Position numbers and translations under genes: made by a program. A DNA stretch of 64,000 nucleotides, taken from NCBI RefSeq assembly GCF_023078275.1, contig NC_062972.1, positions 15,703,691-15,767,690 on the forward strand, written 5' to 3'. Positions 10,905-22,332 of this stretch are shown here, in pieces. The stretch's first letter is position 1, and every line of letters begins with the position of its first letter. The stretch comes from Leguminivora glycinivorella. Its lineage: Eukaryota > Arthropoda > Insecta > Lepidoptera > Tortricidae. The notes beneath the pieces were generated by a model, which saw only the letters and a program-made list of their open reading frames with translations, did no database searches and was not told the DNA's origin.

Positions 10905-11045
10905 CCCCCTTATTCATAAACATTCACTAAAGTTATCAAGCCGATAAAGTGCGTTTGCCCCTTTTTATCACACCAATACGTCAGAACGGGACAATCGAAC
11001 TTTATCGGCTTAATAACTTTAGTGAAGGTTTATGAATAAGGGGGC
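10905..11045. mobile_element. MITE flanked by TAA, family A copy 1
   Basis: The termini CCCCCTTATTCATAAAC and GTTTATGAATAAGGGGG are complementary, and homology continues through TTATCAAGCCGATAAAG. TAA lies on both sides (with a preceding C on both sides). It is 141 bp and non-coding. TAA-type duplications are typical of PIF/Harbinger MITEs. A second copy is at 13823-13963. Confidence 0.8.
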
Positions 11046-11582
11046 TAATCAATTCAATCTTAAATGAATGTTAATACCTAACCTATATCAAAATAAACAA
11101 ATTATTAGCAGTTAATTAAATGTAGGTACATTTAGGTACTCGTTGTGTCAAATTGGTAGTGACATTCACAGTGAATATATAAACTGATTTTTTTTAGTCT
11201 ATGTCTAAGTTGCTAACAAAGGTGCGGACAATATGCACCATGAATAAATAAATAAAATATTTGACGTGGAATATACGCAGGTATTCAGCCATCTTGTCAA
11301 GATTTCTGGTCACGAATCTCCAGTTTTACGGCTCGGAAAACCACAGCGTTTGATAGGAGTAGTTACTTTAGAGAAAAGACAAAATAATGTCGTAGCGTTT
11401 GGAATATAAAGAGTTAGCTTTAATTTCCTACAAATGTACGATATAATATATCAAGTCAGTAAAACAACATTTTTGAAAGAAAACGATCAAACTGACAGCA
11501 TTTCACCCTAACCAACCAATTCTTCTTCTCCAATGAATATAAAAAACGAGTATAAAAAAAATAAAAAAATGTATAATATTAT
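11046..11582. other. Intergenic, nothing recognised
   Basis: AT-rich sequence with no supported gene or repeat structure. Confidence 0.5.
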
Positions 11583-11785
11583 ATAAATATATTATAGGAC
11601 ATTATTACACAGATTGACTGAACCCCACGGTAAGCTCAAGAAGGCTCGTAATGTGGGTACCCAGACAACAATATACTTATATAATGATATCTGTGATTAT
11701 CACACAAATAATTGCCCTTACCGGGATTCGAACCCGGGACCGCGGCGTAGCAGGCAGGGTCACTACGCGCTAGGCCAGACCGGCC
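11583..11785 (-). repeat. tRNA-derived SINE, second family, nearly full length
   Basis: On the minus strand the head is GGTCTGGCCTAGCGCGTAGTG (A-box-like), followed by CCCGGGTTCGAATCCCGGTA, a perfect B box with paired flanks. The body contains TTTGTGTGATAATCACAGAT and GAGCTTACCGTGGGGTTCAG, and it ends near GTCCTATAATAT. Relatives lie at 29900-30090 (minus), 34119-34314 (plus) and 36282-36366 (minus, partial). Confidence 0.85.
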
Positions 11786-13822
11786 AGATAGGTACTCACA
11801 TCAAAGGCAATCAAGGCAAGGAGCCGCAACTATTAAATTGAATTTGAATTGAGCTATCGTTTTTGCTGTCGGTAGGCAATGCAAAATAAATAAGATGGTA
11901 ATGGTGGAGATAAGAAGAAAAGGAGCAAAAATTAAACAAGATATTGAGACGAGATGGTATTACAGAAACTTAAAGAAATAAGTTCGTTGAGCAAAAGTTC
12001 TCTGGGACTTTTAATTCAATTATATACGAAATATTAGTTTTACTTGGTGATACTATTTTGTTTTAAATATTTTCAATTTGAATTTGATATTTTACTTCAA
12101 CTACTTAGTCTGAAAGTTTGACTCACGTAAGTCTTTTTTAGTTCTCATAATTTATTTACAACATACACACGTCTTATCCTCGGTACTTTAGGATTTTTTA
12201 AGTAGTTGTAGAACTTGCCCATTTCTACAATGGGCAATGTATAACAATGTCAATGTATCTAAAAATAGTCACAACCCAAGTGTAGGTTAATCGTACTGTG
12301 CCTAAAATATAAATATAACTCTTTTTGCGCTTACTCATCTGAAGCAAAATACAAATAATAGGAACACTTAATATTTTGCTGTCCTCCATCCATCAACGTC
12401 TACTCGCATCCTGTGCGTGAATTATCAGAGGGAGCCCCTTTTCAATTCACTCTTTTGAATTTCTGAAGAGATGATGACAGATACTGGAATAAAGTAATAC
12501 TCAATTTGACGAGTTTCATTATGGAAGTGGCATCTAACTTGACTAACAGACAGTTTGTGATCATGACTTCGCTTTAATGTACCTTGTTGACATTCGTTAA
12601 GGAAGAGTATCTCCAATTTTTCAATACTTGTTAATAAAGTTGGTATTGTTGGTTGTTTATCGTGTTAACAACATCAAAATATATTTATCGGGAAAAAAGG
12701 TGCCTACATTTTCTTGGACCAATATGGTCTTATTTTCAAGTTCTTATAACTTCCTTCCGAATAAAAACAGGTAAATGCAATTCACAAGATACAAATTTGC
12801 CTAGGTTTGAGTACTTCCTCCCAAAAGTATAAATTTTATTTTAGTGTAGGTTAATATTATCTACCGTTAAAATTGTTGAATTCATATAATGTAAAATACC
12901 CTATAATGGACGGTGATACCATTATGGACAAAAAAAACACAAATCCTTAAAAATAAGTATCCAAAATTAGTTTCTAAAAACTGACGGCACTGTACCATAA
13001 ACAAGAGTCATAGAGCTGCTTATTTAATTTTGAAGTTTCATTTAATTCGGTTATTTCTGAAGGATTTGGCGGCAAGATAAAAGTCATCAATTTACTGAAA
13101 AAATATCATGACAAATTCTTAGTAATGTTGCTAAGAAAGTTGAGTTCATGTATAAAATAATAAAAAAATAATACTCGGTGTAAAGTTGAATGAGTTTTAC
13201 TTACTGCATTAACAATGAGATAAGGTACAAAACATACTAGTTTGTTACTACAAAGATAAAAAAAATAGTGTTATTTTGCGAGAGTCCATAACTGCAACCG
13301 GAAAACTGCGTACCTGATGGACAAGAACAATTTACGAAACCAAAATTTTCAAGAAAGAATCCTATGTTAAAATAACCCAAACTAATTTTATTTGGGGTAT
13401 ATAAAATTGACTCATTGAGTATCAGTTGGCTTTAAAAGTAAAATTTTAAACTTATTTCACTATCCATAATGGGAGATCCACTGGAGAACTGCCGTCCATT
13501 ATTGGAGAAAAAACACCTCGTTTTAATTTGTTAATGAAGTAAGAAATAATAATAATGAAGAAACCAATAGGTACGAGTATCTATTTTGCAATACGCTTGA
13601 AATGTAAAAGAAGGATAAAACATTCAAGTTTTAACACGCTTAGCGGTAGAATTTTTACATGTATCAGTGAAATATCAAGAATAGTCAATATTTTATCTTA
13701 AACTGTCCATGTTTGGGTCCGTTACATTAATGTACATCGATCTAGATCATAATTTTTAAACAATGTTAATGTAAGCATGAACATACATTATAATAATAGT
13801 ACAAGGTGATAGTAAAAACATA
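11786..13822. other. 2-kb AT-rich stretch, nothing recognised
   Basis: No coding ORF, tRNA-like box or clear inverted repeat. Only short random ORFs are present. Confidence 0.5.
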
Positions 13823-13963
13823 CCCCTTTATGCATAAACGTACACTTGAAGTTATCAAGTCAATAAAGTGTGTTTATCCTGTTCCGACGTATTGGTGTGA
13901 TAGAAAGAGTCAAACGAACTTTATCGGCTTGATAACTTTAGTGAACGTTTCTGAATAAGAGGG
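13823..13963. mobile_element. MITE family A copy 2, flanked by ATA
   Basis: The same arms as 10905-11045 (CATAAACGTACACTTGAAGTT and TAACTTTAGTGAACGTTTCTG) are more diverged here. ATA lies immediately outside both ends (13820-13822 and 13964-13966). The length is 141 bp, the same as copy 1. Confidence 0.75.
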
Positions 13964-13978
13964 ATAGTGTTTTACTAA

Positions 13979-14117
13979 GGGATGGTTTTTCAATCGCCAG
14001 ATAAATAATATCGGTCAGATAAATGTTAGCTGTCATTGTCATTTATACGTGTGATGAAAATGATAGTGATAACTTTATCTGGTAGATATATTTATCTGGC
14101 GACTGAAAAACCAGCCC
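13979..14117. mobile_element. MITE family B flanked by TAA
   Basis: The left terminus GGGATGGTTTTTCAATCGCC pairs with the right terminus GGCGACTGAAAAACCAGCCC. Inner arms carry CAGATAAATA and TATTTATCTG. TAA is present on both sides (13976-13978 and 14118-14120). It is 139 bp and non-coding. The duplication and size suggest a PIF/Harbinger-type MITE, which inserted only 13 bp from the family A copy. Confidence 0.8.
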
Positions 14118-14167
14118 TAAGATGTAAATGTGTTTCTTTAAACTTCAAAGATACGTCCTGGCAGGAC

Positions 14168-14218
14168 TATTTGTAAGTATGATAGGAACGGCCAGATGTT
14201 TTATCATTTATCGCGCGT
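14168..14218 (+). repeat. Short dispersed repeat fragment, copy 3
   Basis: The block TTTGTAAGTATGATAGGAACGG to TTTATCGCGCG corresponds to the 5' half of the repeat at 647-711. It stops where the next foldback begins. Confidence 0.5.
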
Positions 14219-14357
14219 TTACATAACACTTTCGAAACCGGGCTCTACGCGGCGCTACGACATTTTCGCTACATACGGGGAAACCCATGTAATCGGCTAC
14301 GCTTCTACGAGCGGTGTGCCCGACAGTCGGGTTCTTGGTAGCGAAAGTGTTATATGT
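14219..14357. mobile_element. GC-richer MITE-like segment
   Basis: The ends ACATAACACTTTCG and CGAAAGTGTTATATGT are complementary. The interior is CpG-rich (CTACGCGGCGCTACGAC, CGACAGTCGGG), unlike the AT-rich surroundings. It is about 139 bp without a useful ORF. The family is unknown. Confidence 0.55.
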
Positions 14358-15560
14358 TTGTGATACATAATTATAATATTTAATATTTATTGCAGTAATA
14401 TTTTTAAATGCCAACAAATGGTACAGTTTTTAGAATCGTGCATTTTTGTGTAGGTATTTTTGTATTAAGTATATTTATGGAAACGAGAGTGAATCAACTC
14501 GTTATCTGTCTGGTTAATTTATTCACTGAAATAAATTTCTACTATAACTTCAATCACAAAGCTTTCGTATTTTATCATTTCTAATAGGAATCTGTTCGGC
14601 AAATTCGTATTATTTCAAAAATAAATCATATTCATTTTGTCCAATTACCACAGAAATGCAAAATTAAACATATCTAAACTTGATACTTATTATATAATTT
14701 CTATGAGATTTAAGAGCATCTTGCCATCACGTCTTTAAATTGGTTTTGATCAGGGAGCAGTGAATCGAGAGAGTTAGCACTTAAGTGTAATAATCTAATA
14801 ATAGTAGATGCGGCGAACCAATTTAACCGTGAAATTGGACATCTTCATCTCAAGTAAGCCAGAGGTCATGTATAGTGTATTAATAACTAATGTTAAACAT
14901 TTCAAAACTTCTTGTCATCTCTGCATGCCAAGCTTGGCCAAAATCTCAGTAACACATTATTAACATTTGCATTGTTCACTTGACTCAATATTGTATAATT
15001 ATGAAATTCATGCGGCAGTTCGATACACAATCAGACACAGAGGGCATAAACCCAGACGAGCTTAAGATGGAATAATGTATACCTTAAAATTACCTATTAG
15101 TCGAAAGGGAAAATAAATGAATTCCCGGTAAAGAATAAATTAAAACAAGTTTTTACTTGGATCAGATTACGGCTGTCGAAACCGACAGGGTAACCATCAA
15201 TCAATCTAAAAACTAATCTCAAATTTCTCTTTTAGGTATCCCCTAGTACAGTCTTAAATAAAAAAAGCGAATTAAGCGATTCCTGAAGTATACTTTTATG
15301 CCCTGTCACCGTTTTTAAACCGTATTGACCTAAGTTACTTCTCTGAGTTTGACAGAACTTTGTCTATTATGCAAAGTCCGAGAATGAGCCGTGGAATTAA
15401 AGTGGCTTTATCATTGGTAAAAGTTCCTCAACTTCAAAGTTTTACTGGAAATATAAGTTCTTTGCACCAATCATCGGTAAAAGTACCTACATTAAGACAT
15501 TAAAATCAAAGATCTTATCTTGAAGTATTTTTTATGACTGTGTGCTGCCCTCACTTACTA
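14358..15560. other. Intergenic, nothing recognised
   Basis: AT-rich with no supported gene or element. Confidence 0.5.
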
Positions 15561-15749
15561 TCCATATTATTTATTATTAATATTATAAATGGAAAATTTT
15601 ATGTGTCTGTTTGTTTGTCCGTCTTTCACGGCAAAACGGAGCAACGAATTGACGTGATTTTTTAAGTGGAGATAGTTGAAGGGATGGAGAGTGACATAGG
15701 CTACTTTTTGTCTCTTTCTAACGCGAGCGAAGCCACGGGAAAAAGCTAG
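15561..15749 (+). mobile_element. Short non-autonomous Helitron, copy 2
   Basis: It starts TCCATATTATTTATTATTAA after an A. It contains TTCACGGCAAAACGGAGC and GACATAGGCTACTTTTTGTC. It ends GCGAGCGAAGCCACGGGAAA then AAGCTAG before a T. A few substitutions weaken the terminal hairpin relative to copy 1. Confidence 0.85.
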
Positions 15750-18288
15750 TCTCTAATAAATCTTTAATATATAGTCAGTTCAAACAACCGCTGTTAGCAT
15801 TTATGTTTGTAAGATTACGTATTTTGACAATCAGCACCACTCCCTGACGTACGTTACGAATAGGAGGTTTGTCTTTCATATATAATTAAATATATTAAAT
15901 ACAGTTTCCTTTTAAATAACCTCGGATTTTTTAATGGAGGTATATGTGCGCCGTCGTTTTGATCATTACTTAACTATGAAAAATCCGGGAAAAATTGACT
16001 CCCGAATCAGAATGAACAGCGCGTGAGGGCTTGTAGATTTTGTCCTGACCTTTTGTCTACAAAATGTGAATTATACCTACGGTCTTCTGCATAAGATATG
16101 CGCATAGAAATCGGTAGCTTCGGCTATCGTTTTACTAGCTGCGAGCGTGTCGTGTTGGTATTCATACAAATCGAATTATGGCCGTTGACACTTTTAAAAT
16201 TGTTTTCAGTAGAACGGAGGGGCAAAGAACGCACATTAAAAGCTGAGAAGAACAGTAGTGGCATATTTTACTTGTAAAATAAGCCAGACACTTGCCTGTA
16301 TACCAAGTGATGGGTGTTTCTACGTACGAGTATATAACTACGTAGGGATATAATTCTTCGGTTGGAAAGGGTAACTACAGTTTAAGATTTTTTTTTTTTT
16401 TTTTTTTTTTTGGAAGGAGGCAAAACAGACAGGTCGTGATAAGATCACCATATTATTTTGTAATTTCGGTTTAGGTCGATGTGAGAAAGATTGTCCACTA
16501 ATATTTATCCCGTACCAAGTCTATATTTACCGCACAAGGAATATACTACTATACATGTATCTGTGGTACGTTAATTGGATAGTTTTGTTAACTACTGGCT
16601 CGTTAAAATAAGTTGCTGACACGAGGCTGGCGCAATTACGTCTCAGTTAGTCTTTAAGAGTAATGTCACGAGTTAGCAATGTTAGGCATCCCATTAAAAG
16701 TTTGCGCCATTAAGCGAGAGTGCAAACATAATTATATCTACTGAAAATTTAATACGTTTTGCTTACTTTGTATATTATTTTTGGTAAAGATGACGTTAAG
16801 ATCCAGACTGCAACAGCATTTACTGCTTCGGTATTGCAGCACGAAATTAATACTTATAATATCACCGCACCAAATATTAAAATGATCTTACTATCCGGAA
16901 TTTATAGTTGTACAGATATTTTTAAAAACAATTCTAGGTTATTTTTCCTTCATATCGCCTCGGATATATTATGGCTAAATTAATGTCAGTCAGGCAAACT
17001 GTACTCGCGGTGAGCGTATTAGAAGCCAGTCAGCGGTACAAAGAAAAAGTAAACATATTTTTATATGAAACATGACATGATGCAAATTAATATCTATAGG
17101 AGTAAATTGCAAATATTCATGTCAATATTTTTTTCTATTTAGTTCAAATATGATTCTTAGACGTTTCGAGAAAATAACGGTCTACAAAGACACAGTAAAT
17201 AACTAGAATATCTAGACTAAAATAAATAGGTATTAAAACTGGTTAAATGTTAATTTAAAATTGTCCAAATATCTGAATATTGCACACAGTTTTTTGCAGA
17301 AATTACGGTTTGTTTAAATATTAATGTAAATTAAATATATAAAGCGGATTAAATAAAAGCAGTACTTTATTATGTATAAATAAAATTATTTAAAATCTGC
17401 GCCGGTAATCACAACAATATTGCACCGGTCATGATGATGTAGACTAGACCCGAAATTCCATTTAATCAATTACAGCGATATTTTAAAATAGTGTCCTTGT
17501 ACTCGTACTCCTTGTACGCGATTAAGGATGTTACTTTTGGCCGTCTTCTCTGTGACAATTATTACAACCATTTAAAAAATCAGTAGCAATAAATAGTATA
17601 TTTTTTAGGCTAATAATATTCAGACTAATGAAATCTTGACATAGGTCTATTATTATACAGCTTGTAATGTATATTTCAATATCACATAATTATTCTAATA
17701 TTTTTACACTCTAACATGTAAAAGCACTAGCCAGAGAAACCGTTCTAAGCCTACATTACAATTTAAAAACTTACCGAACTTACATTTTACAGAGATTTCC
17801 GAGCTTCAGGGCTATAAGCACCACTGACTTTAACAAAACTGCCTCAATAAAAACCTGAAGCCACGTTAAGCGGTTTGAATGGTTGAAATTTGTCAAGACG
17901 GTAAGTTGTAAGTTATGGTATCCATTGTCATGAGGCAGGGGGCCTAAAGCTCACTTATCAACGCTTAACAACGATTTATAGAGGGACTTGTCTTATTTTT
18001 GCGCAGAATTATGATATATCTTTCTTGGGGTTCGCTGAAACAATTTCTGTGCTAAATGCGGTTTTCTGTTATTAGATGATTTAGCTGTTTGTTGGAAACG
18101 TCATAATGGTTAGTTATTTGATGAAATCAAGGATAATTTATATAGGATTTACAATCTTCATACTAAGAATCGTACCTCGATTTTTTTGCGCCGTCTATTA
18201 AATGCTATCATAACTACACTGATGATGTCTACAATATTTTTTTTCAATCTTATACTTTTAAACGAGCAATTCTTGTATATTTATTTAT
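15750..18288. other. 2.5-kb AT-rich stretch with a 24-base poly-T
   Basis: A T run spans 16388-16411. No coding signal or transposon terminus was recognised elsewhere in the stretch. Confidence 0.5.
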
Positions 18289-18600
18289 TTATTTATTTAT
18301 ATATACCGACGATCTCGGAAACCGCTCTAACGATTTCGCTGAAATTTGTTATGTGGGGGTTTTCGGGGGTGAAAAATCGATCTAGCGTAGCCTTAGATCC
18401 CGGAAAACGCGAATTTTCGAGTTTTCATGAGTTTTTCTTTCGCGTTAGTAAACGTAAAATATGGTCGTTAATTTCGCCGCGCGCGCATCGATTCCGCTTA
18501 GCTCAGTCGTACGAGGTTGGTCTAATGTACGCAGATCTGATAGATCGTAGGTGTCAGGGTTTCGAATCCCGGCCAGAAATTAAGTTTTTGTTTTTTGTCT
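18289..18600 (+). repeat. Composite repeat with an imperfect tRNA-like segment
   Basis: A (TTTA)n-like run is followed by CCGACGATCTCGGAAACCGC, TCTAACGATTTCGCTGAAAT and GGGGGTTTTCGGGGGTGAAA. I recall these blocks from a dispersed moth repeat. At about 18487-18575 a tRNA-like segment follows, with an A-box-like CTTAGCTCAGTCG and a B-box-like GGTTTCGAATCC that carries one extra T. T runs typical of a polymerase III stop come next. The T stem is mispaired, so it is not a functional tRNA. Confidence 0.55.
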
Positions 18601-18975
18601 TTTTTTTTTGTTTTTGTATTTATAAGAGTTTTTTTTATCTAAAGACGTGATATATTAAAATAGAACCATTAAATTAAATTTAATAGAAATTTAATAGAAA
18701 TATTAAAATTAAGAAGCATGTCATTTGTACTTATAAAAAATAAAAACACGCAAAACATTTGGGGAAAATATGATTTTGTCCACTTCCGGGCTGTGAAACA
18801 GCGCCATCTAGTTTTAAGCCTAAAAGGCCCATACATTTCAGGGGTATGCTTTTTTATATGGGCTTTGTCTGTCTCGTATTATATCGTCGTTGCTGAAATG
18901 AAACTATTTTTACACAAGTTGACTAAATGACCATTATCAGGTAAATAAATTGAAATCCAAATAATTTACATAGCA

Positions 18976-19146
18976 TTACAAATATTATAATTATGAATTT
19001 CTAACTTTTTTGTTGAAATAAGAATACTTTTTCCAGTAGGTAATCGTTCATGTCATGTACCTAACTACAGGTACCTAACTACTGGAAAACGTATTCTTAT
19101 TTCAACAAACAAGTTAGAAATTATTAATTATAATATGTATTTGTAA
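18976..19146. repeat. Foldback element, ~171 bp
   Basis: The left arm TTACAAATATTATAATTATG, continuing through TTGAAATAAGAATAC and TCCAGTAGGTA, pairs with the right arm. The right arm includes TACTGGAAAACGTATTC and TTATTTCAACAA and ends TATTTGTAA. Arms are about 70 bp with a short loop. It is non-coding. Confidence 0.75.
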
Positions 19147-19892
19147 TTCTTTTTATTGATATGCACTAAACTTGTAAATATTAGATTTAGGTATATTGAC
19201 CGGGATACAGTCCGTGATTACCGTCTTGATTTTTGTCGAGCTCCCGATATTTCGACGCAGTTACATGCCTGCATGGAAAACTAACGATCAATATGTCTAA
19301 TGAAAATATCCGTGAATCATTCGAAACTATTATTTGTAAATATATTTAAGATATCGTTACGTTTCGTAACTCACTGCCGTATTCGAATTGTTATTTTTGT
19401 ATCCGATATGTCACTGTCAAAAATGTATTGTTTAGAACAAAATTCAATATTAATTTCACGTATGTTAGTCCGAATCTGGCCGTTAGTTTGTACAAAATCT
19501 CATGGTAGGTTTACAGTAGAATCTCAAGGGAGCGGGCTGGCTACGGCTAAATGTATAGCTAACCGCTCTGGCGTCTTTACTTGGTCCGCAGAGCTCCGAA
19601 ACTACGCCTGGTAAGTTTGTACTCAGTATTGGACGAGAGTTAGATTGCCCGTTAGGGGCGCAACACACGGAGCAATAAGTTTCAAGATCGAGTTCTGGAT
19701 CGTTGAATAAACATATGGCATATTTATGGTACAAGATGTACATATTACTTTTTCGTATGGATAGGAGCACATCATTATTATTAAGAAATGTGTCCATACT
19801 AGTAAAACATTGACACATTCCACGTTTTACTAGAAAAAGATAAAAGTAATGTAATGATTATTTTTGTTTCATTAAAGTTATCATTAAATATC
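19147..19892. other. Intergenic, degenerate repeat traces only
   Basis: Around 19225-19265 a block (CTTGATTTTTGTCGAGCTCC, CGATATTTCGACGCAG) resembles a repeat seen widely in moths, from memory. Short ORFs here have no coding character. Confidence 0.35.
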
Positions 19893-20109
19893 AGTAGACG
19901 ACCTCCGTGTGGTGACGACCTCCGGGTAGAAGTCGACTGTGGGATATGGGTTAAATTGTGGCGTAGGCGAGAGGCTGGCAACCTGTCACTGCAATATCAC
20001 AATTTCGATTTCTTTCAACCCCTTTTTGTCAAGAGTGGCACTGAAATTTGAGTAGTGCATGTGCCTACCCTTTTATGGGATACAGGCGTGATTATATGTA
20101 TGTATGTAT
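19893..20109 (+). mobile_element. 5'-truncated RTE-like non-LTR element, 3' end only
   Basis: The segment GGCGTAGGCGAGAGGCTGGC, AACCTGTCACTGCAATATCA, AAGAGTGGCACTGAAATTTG, TTTTATGGGATACAGGCGTG ends in (TATG)n. I associate this layout with the last codons and 3' UTR of lepidopteran RTE-type elements, including the tetranucleotide tail. Only the 3' terminus is present, as expected for 5' truncation during target-primed insertion. Confidence 0.6.
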
Positions 20110-20469
20110 CAATAAAAGATACTGGACGGCCGATTTTTGAATTTCGATCATACGATATCATATTATTATAATTATTATATTTCGTGTAATATATATAAAT
20201 CCTAAGACGAGTCTGACAACGCAACTGAGCAACGCTATTACATCGTCACTGGATTCAAATATATGTTTTCTTATTTCGTATTCAAGAATAAGTAAGTATT
20301 AGGTATTATTTGCGTCTATTGTAGTTTAATCGAATGATGTATTGATCTGATGATGTAGTGTTTTAATCTATTGATATGTTACGTACTCGTATTATATTAT
20401 TACTTAAATAAAACAGAATTTCATAAAATAATAGAAAACACTTACTCGTCACCACTAGATTCAACACAC
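20110..20469. other. Intergenic, nothing recognised
   Basis: AT-rich with no supported feature. Confidence 0.45.
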
Positions 20470-21450
20470 ACAGCGTGTGGATTCCATATGGGCGAATAAT
20501 GTATCCAGTTATAGTATCTGATCATACGAATCGTATAGGATAATCATTTTGTTAAAAAGTGTCATTGGTTAAGAGTAATTTTTTTTAATTTGACCAAGCA
20601 GCAATGTACGCCGTCCAATTTAATTTGACATGACATAAACGTCATGTCGTAATGACGTTTAAGTAGGTACGCTAATAAAATTGATGTGGACATTAGGGTG
20701 GAGCGAAAAAACACTTTTCTGGAATTAGCAAACCTAATAGTTATCAATCAATGCCCCTTAGTCTATGAAGCCTTTGTGCAAATTTTCGGCTTTTTAAATC
20801 AACATCTTATGCCTCCGCATTAGGGTTGAAATTTTGAAAATCTCATACAAACCTAAAAATTCAACTTTCAGATAAAAAAAAAATTTCGGCAGTATTATGT
20901 TTAGTATATGTTATTGATACCTATCATTATGAGAAACTACAAAAAGTTGCGAAAATAGCGTCAATAATCGCCAAAGTTTGTCTAGTTTCAGTACATTCGC
21001 CAAAATAGCCGCTAAAATACTGAAAATTGGCGATTTTTAACGCTATTTTCGCAATTTTTGGTAGTTTCTTGTAATAATATGTATCAATAATGTACACTGA
21101 ACATAATACTGCCGAAAAATATTTTTTATCTAAAAGTTGAATTTTCAGGTTTGTATGTGATTTTCAAAATTTCAAACAAAATGCGGAGGCAGAAGATGTT
21201 GATTTTAAAAGCTGAAAATTTGCACAAAGGCTTCATAGACTAAGGGGCATTGATTGATAACTATTAAGTTTGCTAATTCCAGAAAAGTGTTTTTTCGCTC
21301 CACCCTAGTGGACATAATACATTGCGTGTGGAATTATTATGTATGAAAAAAAACTATCTCATCTATTCACAAAAAACCATATAGTTAGGATCCTTAGGTC
21401 CTATTCTAGTGGTTTTTAAGATATTCGCCCGTATGGAATACACACGCTGT
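20470..21450. mobile_element. Outer inverted-repeat element hosting a nested palindrome
   Basis: ACAGCGTGTGGATTCCATAT then GGGCGAAT at 20470-20497 is mirrored at 21423-21450 by ATTCGCCC then GTATGGAATACACACGCTGT, with two mismatches. The arms bracket a ~370-bp body into which the 610-bp near-palindrome (20696-21305) has been inserted. There is no ORF of coding character, which fits a non-autonomous DNA transposon. Confidence 0.65.
20696..21305. mobile_element. 610-bp near-perfect palindromic element with TA duplication
   Basis: It begins GGGTGGAGCGAAAAAACACT and ends with the complement, flanked by TA on both sides. The arms of ~280 bp pair along almost the whole element (GGAATTAGCAAACCTAATAG, AATCTCATACAAACC, ACTTTCAGATAAAAAA). 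The centre includes GGCGATTTTTAACGCTATTT. A second, more diverged copy lies at 39141-39676. The TA duplication suggests a Tc1/mariner-related foldback. A transcript would form a ~280-bp hairpin. Confidence 0.8.
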
Positions 21451-21991
21451 ATATTATTTCTAATTTCTAAAACAGGATTTTCCTTTTCAAGGGACAAAAC
21501 CGTAATAAAAAAATCGCTCTGCTACACTAATTGTGTCAAAGATCTCGTTACAAAAATCAGTTGTCGGCATAGAATAATTAGTTAAACTCCTATTTTTTTT
21601 AACTTTCAGTCTTGATTCTTCTTCCTTCCCAGATTACCGGATGGTTTAATCGGACTATCAGCACTGGAAGTCTTCAGTACTATGCTGAGATTAGACTATT
21701 TCGTGACACCTCCTTTTTATGTCTTCTTATTTGTAACATTTTCCTTTTTTGTGTGTACGAATAAAATGAATTCTATTCCATCTAGAATTTCTAGATTAGG
21801 TATAAATATCGCGTCCATACGTGAGGCGTTGCGGTCCTGCCTCTCGTGTATGTTGCACCTTAGATAAGACTTAAAGCAATTACTGAGACTTGGAACTGCA
21901 TCAGATGACGCTGTTTCAACATTTATTGTTTCAAGTAATAAATTGACAAGAAATGTTAGAAAGATTTCGAAGACTATTTTGTTGTGATAAG
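21451..21991. other. Intergenic, nothing recognised
   Basis: No supported gene or repeat structure. Confidence 0.45.
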
Positions 21992-22332
21992 GGCCATTTT
22001 TTTCAAAGTTGTCCACCCCACTTTTTTGTAACATGGGTATTTTTACGTGATTCACACTCAGAATCGCGAGGTCTTTCGATCCTGATAGGAAAAAAAATGT
22101 CCCAAGATTTCCATACATTGTTCGACCTTCCATTCCGTTACCGCCATACAAAATGTATGGAGAAATGGTAACGGCATAAGAGGCACGGATTGCAAAATGC
22201 GGGTTCAAGGGACACGTTTTTTTCTCCTGGGACACTTTATTAGACTTTGATTGAAAGAGCCCGCGATTCTGAGTGGAAATCACATAAAAATTTCCAAATC
22301 AAAAGAAAGTGGGTTTGAAAAAAAAAATGGCC
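21992..22332. mobile_element. MITE with ~70-80-bp inverted arms
   Basis: The left end GGCCATTTTTTTCAAAG and the right end TTTGAAAAAAAAAATGGCC are complementary. Inner homology includes ACGTGATTCACACTCAGAAT with CGCG on the left, and CCGCGATTCTGAGTGGAAAT on the right. The ~340-bp element is non-coding. Long apparent ORFs across it are incidental. Confidence 0.7.

Noticed and set aside
18186..18650. 154-codon ORF
   Set aside because: It spans a dispersed repeat and a tRNA-like block and has no domain or coding-type composition.
21717..22283. 188-codon minus-strand ORF
   Set aside because: It crosses most of a MITE and adjacent AT-rich DNA. The sequence has no recognisable domain, and the arms explain its openness.
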